Assembly: GCA_020744425.1 (NCBI GenBank)
Contig: JAGMUV010000003.1
Coordinates: 1,054,001 to 1,118,000, forward strand
DNA length: 64,000 nt
Source: Dactylonectria macrodidyma
Lineage: Eukaryota > Ascomycota > Sordariomycetes > Hypocreales > Nectriaceae
Direction: 5' to 3'
The position numbers and the translations under genes were made by a program. The notes beneath the pieces are model-generated. The model ran no database searches. It had not been told where the DNA came from and saw nothing but the letters and a program-made list of their open reading frames with translations. Shown one piece after another: positions 1 through 13,552 of the stretch; within the stretch, counting starts at the first letter, position 1; every line of letters begins with the position of its first letter.

Positions 1-1552
1 CAGGTTCTCTCAGGATATAGGAATGGTGGACAACCATCTGCCTCTCGGTCTCGTCGTTACACTCGCCAGTGTGTAACCCCTTTCTCAGTCGAATTATCTC
101 CTCTCTAACAGACCAACAGGCTTCTTCGGTGTCATCGCCAAGGCTGCTCTGCTCGCTGCTTCTTCATACTATGTCGCCATTTCTTTCCCCTTTCTCGTTG
201 CTCTATACTTCTACCTCCAGCGCGGCTACCTCCGCACCTCGCGTCAGCTGCGTCTCCTCGACCTCGAGGAAAAGGCCCCCGTATACACCCAATTCCTCGA
301 GACGCTCGGCGGCCTTGCGACTCTTCGCGCCTTTGGATGGACCCCGGCCGCCATCGAAGCCAATCACATTCTCGTCGACCGATCCCAGCGGCCGTTTTAC
401 CTGCTGATCATGGTCCAGCGCTGGCTCGTCCTTGTGCTGGACCTGACCACCGCTGCACTGGCGCTCTTGGTCGTGGGCTTCGCCGTCATGCTCCGCGGCG
501 ACGTGGATGTGGGACTGACAGGCGTGTCTCTCGTACAGCTTATCGGGCTCAGCGAGACGCTCAACATGCTGATTCAGTTTTGGACTTCGATAGAGACCTC
601 GATCGGCGCCGTGGCACGCATCAAACAGTTTGCAGAAGAAACGAGGGAGGAGAGCCTGCCTGGGGAGACCCATGAGCCGCCAAGAGCATGGCCGGACAGA
701 GGGGAGATACAGATCCAGAGCTTAACGGCATCCTACGAGACCTGGGAGGAGGTAAAGGTTCTTGACGGGGTCAGTCTCGACATCAAAGCAGGAGAGAAGG
801 TAGGAATCTGCGGTCGAACAGGGAGGTAAGCAGACTCTTGACAAAGACTACTCCTGGTGGATAATTCGACAACTGACCTCCTCTTACCAGCGGAAAATCC
901 TCTTTAATCCTCGCACTTTTGCGTCTCCTTGACCACTCCTCAGGTACCATCACCGTCGACGGTCTGCCACTAACCTCGCTCCCACGCGAGACGATCCGCA
1001 CGCGATTCATCGCCATCACGCAGGACCAATTCGTCCTCCCCGGCACGGTCAACCAGAACATCGATCCATTTCACACCTGCTCCACGGCCGACATTATAGA
1101 AGCGCTCCGCCTGGTTGATCTGTGGGACACCCTCGCGGACCGCGGGGGCCTGGACGCGCCGTTCGAGGAAGACATGCTGAGCCACGGGCAGAGGCAACTG
1201 TTCTTCCTGGCGCGGGCCGTGCTTAGGAAATCAATTGGGCGAGTGGTGCTTCTGGACGAAGCGACGAGCAGGTAAGTCTATAAGGGGGGTGGGGGTTCCA
1301 TCTTGGCACTAAGAAATGTGCTGACAATAGAGCAGCGTGGATCGAAAGACGGAAGAGGTTGTCAAGAGGGTAATTGAAACCCAGTTCAAAGAGCATACCG
1401 TCGTGTCCATTGCCCATCGCCTCGATACGATTGCTGACTTTGATCGAGTCATTGTCATGGAGCACGGCAATATTGTTGAGACTGGGAAGCCGAACGATCT
1501 ACTCACAACGAGATCCAAGTTCAAAGCGCTTTGGGATGCTAACCTTGGGTGA
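1..1552 (+). CDS. ABC transporter, MRP/ABCC type, C-terminal part (5' end outside the window)
   Basis: C-terminal part of a full-size ABCC exporter: the end of the second membrane domain and the second nucleotide-binding domain. Exons are <1..68, 120..825, 891..1271 and 1333..1552, and all three introns (51, 65 and 61 nt) keep frame. The first residues read RFSQDIGMVD, the typical cytoplasmic loop of ABCC proteins, followed by hydrophobic membrane helices. NBD2 then has Walker A GRTGSGKSSL, rebuilt exactly across the 825/891 splice, a Q-loop (ITQDQFVLPGTV), signature LSHGQRQL, Walker B VVLLDEATS, and H-loop SIAHRLDTI. The signature is the slightly altered LSxGQ form often seen in these proteins. 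Family knowledge: ATP-driven export of organic anions or conjugates at the plasma or vacuolar membrane. Substrate cannot be told. Stop codon at 1550-1552. Confidence 0.93.
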
Positions 1553-1665
1553 AGTTACTGCAGTCCACATATCTAGGCAAGGAGTGAGACGGTGCAATGC
1601 GCGTCTCTTGTACTATTCGTCGCTTCGTTTGGGTATCATTATCATCGCGTACCAAATCTATATGT

Positions 1666-3231
1666 CTATTCGTCCCTCTCCACGACCACGAACCTGCCCT
1701 TGCCAGCCCTTGCCGCCCTGATGTGTCTCTCGATATTCTTGGCATTATCTCCTGCCTGCTTATGGAACTCTTTCCCCATCTGGTGTGGAATATCCTTTAG
1801 TTTCAGTCCCGTACAGAGCCGTAGGTTGGTGATCTTGCCCCAGTTGGTAACCCAATCGACATGGTCATGGTCAGATTCAGCCATCAGGGCTGGAAACCAT
1901 GGCGTGCAGCCGGTGAGGTCCAAGTATTCCAGCGCGTACAGGTTTCTGCTTAACAGACGCAGGACAAGCAGAGCCTCGCTCCAATCGTGCCCGGCCGGGT
2001 AACAGTAGAGACTGGCCCTGTCGCGCGGGATTTGCTCATGGGGAGATGTGACGGTCATGAGACTCGGATCAGGCCAATGAGCAAGGCTCAGGTGGGTGAG
2101 GGACGTGAGTTTGGTGGATAACGCGATGAGTTGTTTCCAGGACGCAGAAGGGGAATTCAAGGGGTCTATAGCAAGTGACAGGTGTGTGAGATTTGGTAGA
2201 AGTGATCGTGGAGGACTCAGAACGGATTCGGGCGAGTCCCAAGATTCCTGGGGCTCCACCGAGCCTTCATCCGTGGTCGGGAAGAGTAAACTGCCGACAT
2301 CCTTTAATCTGAGGTTTCGGCCGATGGAACCAGACAAATCGAGGTAGTTCACCTCCGGATTAGAAAGGGCCAGTCCCTCCAGCTCATCCTCCTCGAAGGT
2401 GTCGGGAGGGGGGAGCAGAATCGTCTTGAGATCGCTCAGAGACAGGCCCTCCTCGCTGGCAATGCCAACAAAGCGTATCAGCGCTGCCTTGAGATGATTG
2501 GGTACGAAATACAGATGGTACTGATTGTACACGCGATGAAAAGACCAATCGTACGCCAGCTTTCGTAGCACAATTTCTATGAGACTTCCTGGCACAGGAA
2601 GATAGGTGCCAGGCAAGCTTGTGTCAGCCAGACGCAGGTTCATTCGTGAGGCGGCCGACGAGAGGCTAGGGTCAGAACCATCCGTCAGGGTACGGGAGAG
2701 CCAGCTCCGGGGAGGAGGAGGTCCGGCGGGAAGCCTCCTGCCATTTCCATCGAACCTCTGGCGAACGGGGCGCCGGGGACGAGGAGCAGGGGTCTCGGGG
2801 ATCTGGAGAATCTCTCTGATGACCGGAGGGACGCTCGGGGCGGTTGCAGGATGGGCAGACTGGGCGGCGGTGGAGGGCCCGCTCGAGGTGCGACGCAAGT
2901 TTGCTAGCAGGTCGTTGACGCTCTTCTGGGGTTTGTCTGCTGAGCACGGCTTGTGAGACTCTGGCGGCCACGAGGTAGGAGGTTGGAAGCTGGAGGTTGG
3001 AGGCTGTGAGGGGGCGTCTCAATGGGAGTCTCAAGGGGCGTCTCAGAGGGAAGCAAGCCGAGAGGGCGACTGGAGGGTTTGTGGGGTGGGAAGGCAACGA
3101 AAGGGGAGTTGTGGGACGGCCGGAAAGGCGGCCATGGAGATGCGCTTACCGGCGATACTGGACGATGAGGCCGCGGTCGGGAGAGCCGGTGAGCTTGGCT
3201 TGAAGGACTTGATGTTCCTTTTCTTCGGCAT
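1666..3231 (-). CDS. leucine-rich conserved fungal protein, function unknown
   Basis: Two exons on the minus strand, 3231..3150 and 2939..1666, separated by a 210-nt intron (donor GTAAGC, acceptor CTCAG), give 451 residues. The short first exon begins MPKKRNIKSFKPSSP, a basic, Ser/Pro-rich start, and joins in phase to a segment reading SVNDLLANLRRT. The first ~125 residues are low complexity and basic. The rest contains leucine-rich stretches such as LTHLSLA (twice), YLDLSG and YLDLTGC, spaced like irregular leucine-rich repeats. No catalytic motif, signal peptide or membrane helix is visible. I do not recognise a named family; a scaffold or F-box-like LRR role is possible but not shown. The intron contains short purine-rich direct repeats. 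The gene is tail-to-tail with the ABC transporter (113 bp between stop codons). Confidence 0.82.
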
Positions 3232-6200
3232 GCCCGGGGAAGATCGCCTAGTGTGGGAGGCAATGTAGGGAGAAGCGAGAGAGCGAGAGGGCCGAAAGAG
3301 GAGCGAGGCGCGAGCTCTTTTTGTCCGGGGAATGATGACGATGTCAAGTTGAATGGCGGGGATGCGGTTTCGAGGTTGGGCTGATGGAGTTGATTGATAG
3401 ATGACTCAAGCTGGACAGGGCGGGCTGGACAGGGCCAACTGCGCTGAGGTCATAGCGGGGGATCTGCCCAGGGCAGGGCGTGGGGCAGTCAGTGGACTAA
3501 GTTACAGGGGAACTAAAGGTACTTCGTGCAGTGGACTGTAGATGGGAATAAGCAGTCAACCCGCGCTGGGGTTTGACCAAAGTAGTGAAATTAGTGAGTC
3601 ACAGCGGGACCAACAGCACCTTTCGATCTCTCCATAGCAGGCAGTTTCTCTGACAGTGGACGTGACTCAGATAGACTGACTACCTAAAGACTTTTAGTGA
3701 CTTGTCAGCGACAAGTTCATTGCTACAACCTCAGACCGGGCTGAGAAGGCGTTGCAGGATGCTTCACTACGAGACGCCACAGCCGAGGATCGTCGCCTGG
3801 CAGGGTGACCACCGCGAGTCCCTGTGCGCCGCATCCAGAATCATAGACACGCCCCCCGGGCCCAACTCAAAGCGAAGCAAGACATCTAGGATGCCTTTCT
3901 AAGCTCAGCCCAAACTCAGCCCTTCAAGGATACAAGTGATCCGAAGATCAAAAGATCCAAGATCAGAGAATCCAAGCGTCATCCCCCTCCTCTCATCTGC
4001 AGTCGATCCTCACAGGCAGCGCAACCAACAACAGTCCGTTCTCGGCCCAAGTCCAGGCCGGCCCCCAAAAGCAACCATGACAACTCGGTCGCTCAGCACC
4101 ATCCCTAACAAACCTCCCACACCGATGAGCTTCGTCATCTCGTGACGCCACCCCAGCATGCCTCTTCTCGCCTGTTCCTGTCCTATCGACCTATCCCGTC
4201 CGCTTTTCCTTGTCCTCCTGCGGCCCGAATGCGCCACGCGGCATGTTGACATCAACTCCCTCGTGATGTGCCGCCTCGCTCTCGTCCCGAGTTTGAGGCC
4301 ACTTACACCAAGTGCCGATTTCAAGCCCATCGCCGTCCGTCTTCGGACCTTGCTGATGTGCATAGTGCAATGTGCAATGTTCAGGTCGACAGGGGTATCC
4401 TGCTACTTGTCTTGGAGTGCCGCTAATTATCACCTGTCAACACTTCGGCCATCTCTTGTGTCAGAGTGTGATGTTATTGTTTGGGCCAAGCCATTATTTG
4501 GTCAGACGCCGACTTTATGCCAGCCCTCATCGCGAGGCCGAATGGGCTGCGCAAACTGTCGATCGTGACTTTAATCATTCTTACCAGTCGCTGCACCATG
4601 ACATTGACTCTGTCACTGCGAGTTATTCAAATAACCATAACCAAGCATCACTGACACTTGCATTTAGTTGCCTCCTGTCTAGGTAGCCAAGAAAGAGGCG
4701 TAGAGAATCTGGAACATCCTAACGAATCCACCCGAATGCTGCCCATCCGATGCCTAACAAACTCCTCCATTAATTGCGGTGCAGCTCAGATCCCTCCCAG
4801 ACTTCACTGTGACATCATAAAACAGAATTCATTCAACATGCTGGCCATGGCCGTCACAGTCAGCACCAATGAAGTCCAGCATGCTCACTTCCAACTAAGC
4901 GTGGTCCAGGGCTATGCATGGTTATCAGGATCAGCGACAGCCGACTTGATCCCTCGTAGCCTAGGCCAGGAGAGACAATGGCTGCGGTCCGTCCAGCGTA
5001 GTCTGGCATGGACCATGGGTGCTTGGTTTGTGAACCTGGTTCAACCTAGTGGGGGGAAGGCGTCACATGTTTCCTCCCGAACATCCAGAAAGCAACGAGG
5101 CTTGGGATCGAGCGTGGTCCTAATCAATGTCTACGACCGCACTGGGGTTGGTTCCAGAATTTGAGACAGCGGAGTGTGCCGGTCAACTGAAAACCCCCGC
5201 TGATATTTGTACCACTTCATGACTGAAAAAGGAGGTCATGGGAATGGGTTTCGGTGGGAAAACGCCTTGTCTCGATCACCCTAAAGCCCCGCCATGGTCT
5301 TAGTCGCCTGGGTGCCATGTGGATACCCTTCCTGGGATGAGACAACAGTCAACTACTCGGTAGTGAATGTGTCCTGGATGGCCTCCTGGCTTTCAAAGAT
5401 GTTTGGAGTGCCGCCGCTGAGCAACACTGTTTTTCCAGATCATTGGTTACCAACAGAGACTGAAGCTGTGTTGCGGAGGCGTTGCCACGTATCACTCTCT
5501 TCATCCCAGCCCCAATGCCACCTTTTCTCCAGGGATAGCATGCGTAAACAATACACTGCTTGTAAGTGCTTGTCAAACACAAGGTAAGCACCCGTGAAGG
5601 AGAGGCGAACACAACAGGCGATGGTCCTTCCTCAAAATGCCATCCCATAGCTCTAGTGCCGATGAGCATGCAGATGTAGCAAGTCTTGTTGGACAACGGC
5701 CTGATCTGGAAGGGCGAAGCGAACACATCCCAAAACGAAACTCGTCCAGACCAAATATGATGAGCCAATTAAGTTGAACACCCCGATTGGGCCTTGTTTG
5801 CTATTAAGGCTTGCCGGGACGCCTTTCATTTTGCTATTCTTGTGGATATTTCGTTCCCCTCCGTATGGTTTTGGTTTTCGCACATCGCTACACTCGATGT
5901 CGAAACATTGGCACCTACGTGCCACATGTTGATTCATGGATGATTGGCGCGGCTGGAGATGTTCTGGTCCACTTTCAGTTTCCATGACTAGACTCTGATC
6001 TAGTTCAGAATGAGGTCATGATGGGAGAAAGATAGATGATTTAGGGGTCCGTAGTAGGTCAAAGGCGAGTTGCGTACCGTGAGAGATCGCCTCTGATCTG
6101 TTCGGCTGAGACACATTCACTTACTGAACATCAGCAACATGTGAAAGGGTTAACAAGGGTTGACATGTTCTGGACCTCTGCAATGCAATCCATCTTGGCA

Positions 6201-7330
6201 GCCTGAAAATAGATTCCACGACCAATCCATCTCAGCAGGTGTATGCAGGTGTCTCTTGCGAGGTCGCGAATTCGCGCGAGTCTCTTGTAGCTCAGAGACA
6301 GCCTTGCTTGTTTTGGCCCCCAACCTGATGGCGTGGCCCTTCTGCGAGACACGGTTCGTGACTTGAAATGTAAGGCAGCAAATGCATGAGCCACCCCTTG
6401 TCTAAGCTACAGGGCTTGGATGCTCATGCAGTGACTGTATATACTGGATGATGTTGAGAATTGGGAACGCCCGAAGTAGCCAATGGTTGCATCAGGCATC
6501 CAGTTCAAGTTGCAATTTGTGTTTTCAGTAGTCCAACACCATGAAACTGAAATGACATTATCCTTCATGTCTCAGGCAAGGCTGCCTAGGCCTCCAAGCC
6601 ACTGGGTTTGGCGGGTGGAGACTCACTAAATGACCAAGGGCCATTCAGAGTTGTAGGATCAAAGGGCCCTCGGGACGTGAAGGTTTGTGATGATTATGGC
6701 GCAGTGCTTGTCGATGGTCTCAACTTCTAGGTAGCAGAACGGCTTGTGCGTAAGAATATTCAGCTTGGCTGGGGACGGTGAATGGAATTGCATGGCTTTG
6801 TCCAGAAGAACGGGGTGACGTTATCACCTTCGACCTTCAGCAGGGGCCTCTAAGAGAACTGTCTTACTGTACGACTCCCGTCCTCGAGCAAGCGAACCGG
6901 GGTTTGCTCTTTACAGCTGCTTCGGTCCTTCGCCTAGCGTCACCGGTTTGGAGGCTCTCGCCGTGCTTTATTGGTTGAGCCAGGCGTCTGTGGGCTTGGA
7001 CTGCTCCGCAGGGCGACGGCAGGCTGACCGTGGTCGAATGGCAAGGAACCGAGTCGGAATACCCCGTGTGTGGGAATTACACCGCCGGGCCGATCTCAGC
7101 TTGGACTGTGTGAGCCTATAGCAATATGCGGTCAGGCATCTGCGCTTGACAAAGGAGGTGACGAGTACGAGAACTCGAGGTTTTGCGGCCAATTGCAGCG
7201 GCCAGCAGGGCCAAGCACGACGATACGTATTTCTTGATGAGAAGTGCCAAATATAGTTACCATTTTAGAAAGCGCAAGGATGCGCAAACATTGTATGCAC
7301 GGTGTTCGAGGTAGTATGGCTTGCATGTCA

Positions 7331-7762
7331 GGTACCTACTATGGGAGGTAAGGTAGTCCAGAACGTGTGTCTTTGCCATGATGTAGGTGTCACGTACAGC
7401 AGCCCCGCGATCCCGTCCCCACCTCTTGAGGTCGGTACCTGGGTTTGTATGAATTCAGGTGGCATGGGAGGTGTCCAAGAAACACACTCTACAGGTCAAG
7501 GTACCTAAGGAGGTGTTGCCTCTTGCTCCCTCAGTTGCTTCAAAGAGTGGCGGAGCGATGTTGTCTTACCATGGAAGGATTCCTTGGCAGGCGCAGGTAC
7601 TTAGTACTTATCATTAGGATTCGGGTAGGTAGTGAGTCTTTTCTAGGAGACAGGAATGCAACCGGAACTGAAGGCCAGGGGTTCTCTAGCGTCAACAATG
7701 CCGTCGTCATCATTGATAGGAGCTCGTACTGGCGCACGTACCTAGGTACATAGTACCTGGTA
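7331..7762. repeat. cluster of GGTACC / TAGGTAC palindromic motifs
   Basis: Within about 430 bp the hexamer GGTACC occurs at 7331, 7434 and 7500, and related strings (CAGGTACTTAGTACTT near 7595, TACCTAGGTACATAGTACC near 7738) continue the pattern. Runs built from TACC/TAGG are dispersed in intergenic DNA of many Sordariomycetes. Other TACGTA-centred copies in this window are near 23347, 33583, 49203, 60639 and 60757. No function is known to me. Confidence 0.45.
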
Positions 7763-10700
7763 TGCCGCAGGAAGGCTCAGCGCAGAAGGGTGGTTGAATG
7801 AAGGTGTTCTGACACGATGTTAGCGCCTACCGGTCTCCGGCACTTCTAGATTGTTAAGTTGTTTCAGGCCCAATAGCGTCGAAGGCCACTGACAGGTTGC
7901 CTCTGCGGTATGTGCAACGTAGGGCTTTGATATCTGGGGTGGTGCCCCGCTGCCGCCTCACTAATCCTCCCTTTGCAGTACCGGTACGAGGTCCGAGAGG
8001 GTACTTGCCGGATGATGGGTTCGCGGGGTGGCAGGTGTGACCAATCGCGAGCAGCCAGCACGTGCTAGGGCAACTAGCGGAAGATCAGAGGGCAGGGGCC
8101 AGCCCCAGGACCCCCAAAACAGAGGCTCGACCGGTGAGGATCACCTTTGCAGATGCTGTGCGTGACAGCACTTCGCTTGTTGACGCCAAACCTCACCCAA
8201 CCATCCTCGCTGCGCCGACGATTCCAACCCTCCTCCACTCAGCGACCTTACTCATTCATATCATTCACGCCTACACGCCTACCTTCTATACACCTCCACC
8301 CATCGCTCGCCCTCCCGTCCACTCGCATCCCGGGCCTAGAGAGGAAACGGATATGACCGCCCGTCGCCAGTACAAACCCTGGATTCTAAGGCCAGCAACC
8401 TCACTCTGGCTGAGGCCAGTGGAGCCTATGCAACTACCACCCGGCCCTTCTGCTGCCATCCAGCTGCTGCGAGCATCATGGCTTTGCTGGCTGGCCATTG
8501 GTGCGCCCAAATGGGTGGCTACTCCATGTGAAACACCTCTTTTTGTGTTCGGCCACCGCCTCCCAGCTTAAGTGATGTTACCGATGAGTCAACGACATGC
8601 GAAAGGATTGTCGCTGTGATGATTTGGGTTGGGTTTGTGGACGAGAATGTCAACCCCAGAAGCTAGGTTCAATTGACTAGGGCGGGCTACTACCACCCTG
8701 GACATTTTCTTCCCCAACCCGCTGGCTTAGCAGATCTTGTCCCCAAATCGATACCAAACGGAATAGTGTACCTAGCTAAAGTATCTCACTCGTCACTTAC
8801 TGACCTTGTTCACCAACAACCCGCCACCACCACCCTCTGTCTCGTTGCGCCAACTTCGCCCAGCGTCCGGCACTGTTACACATCCTGCAGCTCGACATGC
8901 AACTATGCTTGCTTGCCTGCACTGCTGCCGACCCGCCGCCGCCGGCCGTGGTTACGGCTGCTGCCACACATTCCCAAGTTGTCCTGGTCCACTCCATGCT
9001 TTCCAAGCTCCTCATCGCCCCGTCGCCCTTCCGGGATACGACTACCGCCAGTGAAGAGTTGACATTTGAGCTTTAGTCACATGTCACATTACGCAAAGAT
9101 CTTCCTTTGATCGGACCAAGTGGTTCTAGTCTCATTGGCCTTGGGCCTCCGGTGGCAACCATGTTGAGCCCTGAATGGCAGCAGCCGCCTTCAGTCGCAC
9201 TGCGGGCACCACGTCTACAAACACTCACCCGGCTTGATTGATGGCCCCTAACTAACGGCCCGATCCGATCCAAGGTTTGACTTTCTTCTCATTCGTTATG
9301 GGCTCGTTTGCTCCGACCGCTGTCCTGGTCGAAGACAACACTAGCCTTGAACGCTGCATATCGCGTTTTCGGTGCTTGTCCGCTTTTATGCCCGCCCATG
9401 GGCCTGAATCGGACGACGAAGCCTCGCACTAGCGTTCTCGGCCGTATGCAGAGGCAGCTCGTACCAGCGCACCTGAAGACTTGCCATCGGGGGGCCGATG
9501 TCGAAATAGATGGCTGCATGGCTTCCACTGAATGAACAAACACGAGGACCTGCAGTCAACAAGTCTCTCGCGCGCGACGTCTCGAACTTCTCCCCCCTTC
9601 CCAGCTGATGGCTCATGCCAACAATGAACCGTGGTCCCCCTTTCAGTTCTCTTCGGGTACATTCAAATATCATTGGTTGATTCAAGCTGCACGATTTCTG
9701 GCATCCTTTCGATCTGACATGATTCAATCGGTATTTCGACCACCCGACTCCACCCTGGCCAAAAGATCCGATCCTGTCGATGACCCGCTTCCACCGTTGA
9801 CACTTTGATTTGAACGCTGCGCCGTTAGGACGCATCCCCCATCTGTGTACATGAAACCTTCTTCGACTTCACGTGTGGTTGTGTAATATTCACGGCCTCC
9901 GCTCAGAGCCCGAGACATGGCCAGTTTATCTGAAAACCCCTGTTCATCTTTTCGCTCCAGATGGAGAACAACTTATGGGGTTACCGGGCTGTTCAAGCGG
10001 GCGGGGAGTTTACAGGCCGCCAAGAATGACCTAGGGATGCTTATTCGCCCGTCTGGTTGGCTCATGATTTGATCCCCAGCGATCGTGGTTGTGGGGACCA
10101 CACCTCTGTGGCAGACAGCACATCCTGGGTCCCAGTATCGATCTGCTTTATGCGTTCATCACTGTATCATACTCTAACAGAGCTCGTGGTCGAAATGATC
10201 TCACCGAAGAAAAAGAGCACACACCTCGCAACAATGCGTGACCAGGATAACACACCGACTCTGATCCGGACACTCCACTGCTTAGTGGACGACAAACTTG
10301 CCCACCCCCAACCAGTGTTTTACGCTTGCCTGCAGTCACCCACCCACCTTTGGCGTCTCCCTCTCCTCGAGGAAAGCCTTCCCAAAAGCAGTGTTTGTGG
10401 CGTATTTAGAAGTCCTTGGCCGCCGGATGTCTGCATGTCTATGCACTCGAACTGCACCCAGGCGAGATGATCACAATCTTCAGGCACAGGAGCGCATGAT
10501 TGGTATGCCGTAACTAGATGTTTTACGAAAACCAAGCTCTCCACCAGAGACATTGATTTCTTTACCCTCACCGAGAAGCTAATAACTAGTTCTACACCGT
10601 TCCCTAGAGGGTTTCTTGATTGAAGCTGGGCCTCTGTGCCATCAGGCCGCCTTTGTGGGCCACGCCCTGAGCTCATTTCGGTATCCGCCTCGCAGGGAGC

Positions 10701-11244
10701 CCAAGGGTTTTGTTTGGTTGAACTCGCGAGAGGATTTCGGATCTGAAGCATTGTCCTGCAACTACCGCGGCTTCCTGCCTTTGCTTGTTCCTGAGAACTC
10801 CACCAGTATCGCCAGCTCCCTCTGCAGCTTTCCACGTCTGCAAGTCGTTGACGGCGGTAAGACAATGCCATGCATTGCCCACAACCTCTTCCCGTGGCCA
10901 CAGCTTGGCACAAATATGCCCAAGGTAAAATTATCATTCGATTCAAGAGGCCAGGGTCGCCGAAAGCCCCATAATTCTCATGTGTCCTTCCCGTTGTCTC
11001 AGGCTCTGCGCAACCTCTTCGTCTCCAGTCAAAGGTCCCCCTTCCCCCAGCCGGTATCCCCGAGTCCGTGATTATCCTTGGGTCTTTCGGTAGACTGCTT
11101 GCTTAATATTTTCTTCCTCCATTTCTGTTCTTGTTCGTTCTGTGCAACGGGTTCCTTCGATCACCCCTTGAACCTCTAGGCTCTCCTCAGCTCATTCCTG
11201 TGCGATCCTAGGCCAAGCCACCACCGCTTAGGGCCGCAGAGAGG

Positions 11245-11482
11245 GTATATAGACAGCCAGATCCTGCACCCGCGCGGTTGTGTCTTCTCATTAGGTCGCC
11301 CTTATTGACAAAATTTTCGCCGTTGACTTCAGCGTCGCCTCTTAACCTGTTGTTACACTCAACATCGAACACGGCCGTCATCAAAATCATCCACGAAGAC
11401 ATCTTGGTTTTTTCCCAAGAGCGCAACTACAAGAAAGAGTCAACGAAATCTACCCAAATCGATACGAGAAGACAACGGTGAG
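11245..11482 (+). promoter_or_regulatory. TATA-like core promoter with pyrimidine-rich leader (candidate)
   Basis: The string GGGTATATAGACAG at about 11246 is a good TATA element. It is followed by a C/T/A-rich leader resembling a fungal 5' untranslated region, with a possible splice donor (GTGAGAC) at about 11478. No ATG-initiated coding region follows. It could start a long spliced leader of the VIB-1-like gene or a non-coding RNA. This is inference from sequence character only. Confidence 0.2.
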
Positions 11483-13234
11483 ACATCATTACCTTCTGAA
11501 TACACCATGGTAGCCTTGAGATGTTCCAATTTCGTTCAATTACATGAAAAGCACAGAGAGCCACTATGTACAGTCAAGATTAGGCACATTGCGGCCTCAC
11601 TTCGAGGCAAGCGTCGAGAGGTGCAGTCGAAGCGAATCCCCCACGTTGACAACCTTCGCCTCTTTTAAATCATCCCAAACCACGCACAAAAAGGCGGATA
11701 GGTGTGTCTAGAAAGACAAGCCAGTCCCTTCTCCGGATTGTTGCGGAGAGAATGAGTGCAAGTTGCATTCGAGGGAGAGAAAGAACCAGTCAGCAACGTC
11801 AGCCCATTGCTCTGTTTAGCGATCTACGCGGCAGGGTAGAGTGCGATTATCTTCGCTCTTCAAGCTGTCTTGGTTCTAATAGATGGCCTTGTCTCTATCT
11901 TACTACGCAATGCCCCGTCTTGCCCTGAGCAAAAGCTGATGAGGTTACTTTCAGATTTTGGGTGATACCCAAACGAGGGTCGAGCATCACTATTCATCGA
12001 AGCCACGCGGCCGACGAAAAGCACTAAAACAGAATATTCCAAGACAATCTACGGTAAATAAACACGCGTTCAGATTCATTGAATTACGAAGTGTTTGCCC
12101 AGGGTCTATGGGGGTGGTTTGGCTGACTTGTGCAGTTCTGGATTTAGCGGAACAACGAGCTCAGACACGAATCGCGAAAGTCATTAACGCAGTGCAAGTC
12201 ATTTTGCGCTGAGTTCAACTTGAGGCGACAACGTGTCGTTCGAGGGGGGCGCATGAATTCTCAAATCCCAAAGGTGAGATCCTTACCCTGGTTTTGGACC
12301 ACGTCGTCGGTGTTTTTCCTGTCCTCTCAAACTCTCTTCACCTCCCGGGAGATCGGCTTCGGTAGAGTCCTTGTTGTGGGGGTGAATGGGATCACCAATG
12401 AGAACGAGCATATGTCAATGGCGTCCACCCGAGGGAAGTACTGGGTACTTTCCCCAATATGTCAAGTGGAAGCCCTGGTGGTGGGAATCCCGGGGGTACG
12501 CTGAGCAACCCCAGGAGGTATGTGTATCCATTCATTTCTTCTTTTTCCATTCCACTGCCCATGCATGTTTTCCTTGTACATATTATTCGCACCCATCCTT
12601 CCCCCCTTCCTCCCAAGGAGATTTTATGAGCCGTCCCAATGGCCTAGGGACTTCACATGTGCGCTCCATGGCAGTGCCGGGCACGAAGCTCAGCTGCAGA
12701 AGACCCGCATGCCCTAGCTTGATCGGCCCAATACCGAGCATTGAATGCAAGCAAGAGCTTGCTGTGCTGCAAGAAATCTTGGCGTTGCGTTCTAGGCCAT
12801 GGTGCTCTGTGCCCTGCACTTAAGCATGGAGCCCTGCCAGGTATTTCGTCTGCATCCAGAGTATCTCTCGGCGACTTGGCTAGATTGCAAGCGTATGCCG
12901 GGATGGCAAGGGCCAAGCTGGGGCTCCTCAACCTAGCCTAGCATCATTCATATTTTGTACCAATGCATCAAAGAGCGCCGCTTATTTCCAGAGGTCTCGT
13001 CGGGTTCTTTTTGACTAGTTGGCGCTTGGATGCAAGCTATGGGCAAACACTTTATTTCCGATGGCTAACGTATTGACAGACAGACATAATTACCACTTTC
13101 CTGAAAGTCAAGGACTTTCAGCCGAGAGTGGTGTGCGAGCTTCATGCCGCATCGACTTCAAATGCCGTTGCGCGCCAGAGCGTGACATGGCTGACTATTG
13201 CCGTCAGTACAGGGGCTGACATGCGTTCGTCCAG

Positions 13235-13552
13235 CAGGAATTCGATCCGTCGCAGCCTGGCATGGGCTACATGGACATGGCGACGCACGCCGAAGAGATG
13301 AGGTGAGTTTCATCATCTTGATTAGGTCGTCGTTGTGCGGTGCCTGGGTAGGTGTCTAGGTGTTCAGGTAGTGCTCAGTTTGTTTGCTCTGTCTCAACCA
13401 GTTAAATGTCTCTTTGGTTTACTGCTTTTTAGTTGTTCTCTCTTCTGTTTCTCCTTTAGCCAGGTTCCCACACCTGGCCTGGGTTACTCTGACATGGGCT
13501 CTTACCCTTCCGCTGGCTGCTTTTTGCTAGTTGCACTCCCGGTCGCCTAGTG
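13235..13552 (+). other. two exon-like segments encoding a repeated PG(M/L)GYxDM peptide
   Basis: Segment 13235-13302 follows a good acceptor (CTGAC branch at 13216, CCAG at 13234) and ends at a consensus donor GTGAGT (13303). It reads QEFDPSQPGMGYMDMATHA. After a 157-nt candidate intron (acceptor TCCTTTAG ending 13459) the frame continues exactly in phase as QVPTPGLGYSDMGSYPSAG and reaches a stop (TAG) at 13550-13552. The two segments carry an imperfect repeat at DNA level (20 of 25 bases) and protein level. No initiating ATG exon was found. They may be upstream exons of a long isoform of the VIB-1-like gene, part of a separate small gene, or a relic. Confidence 0.35.
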
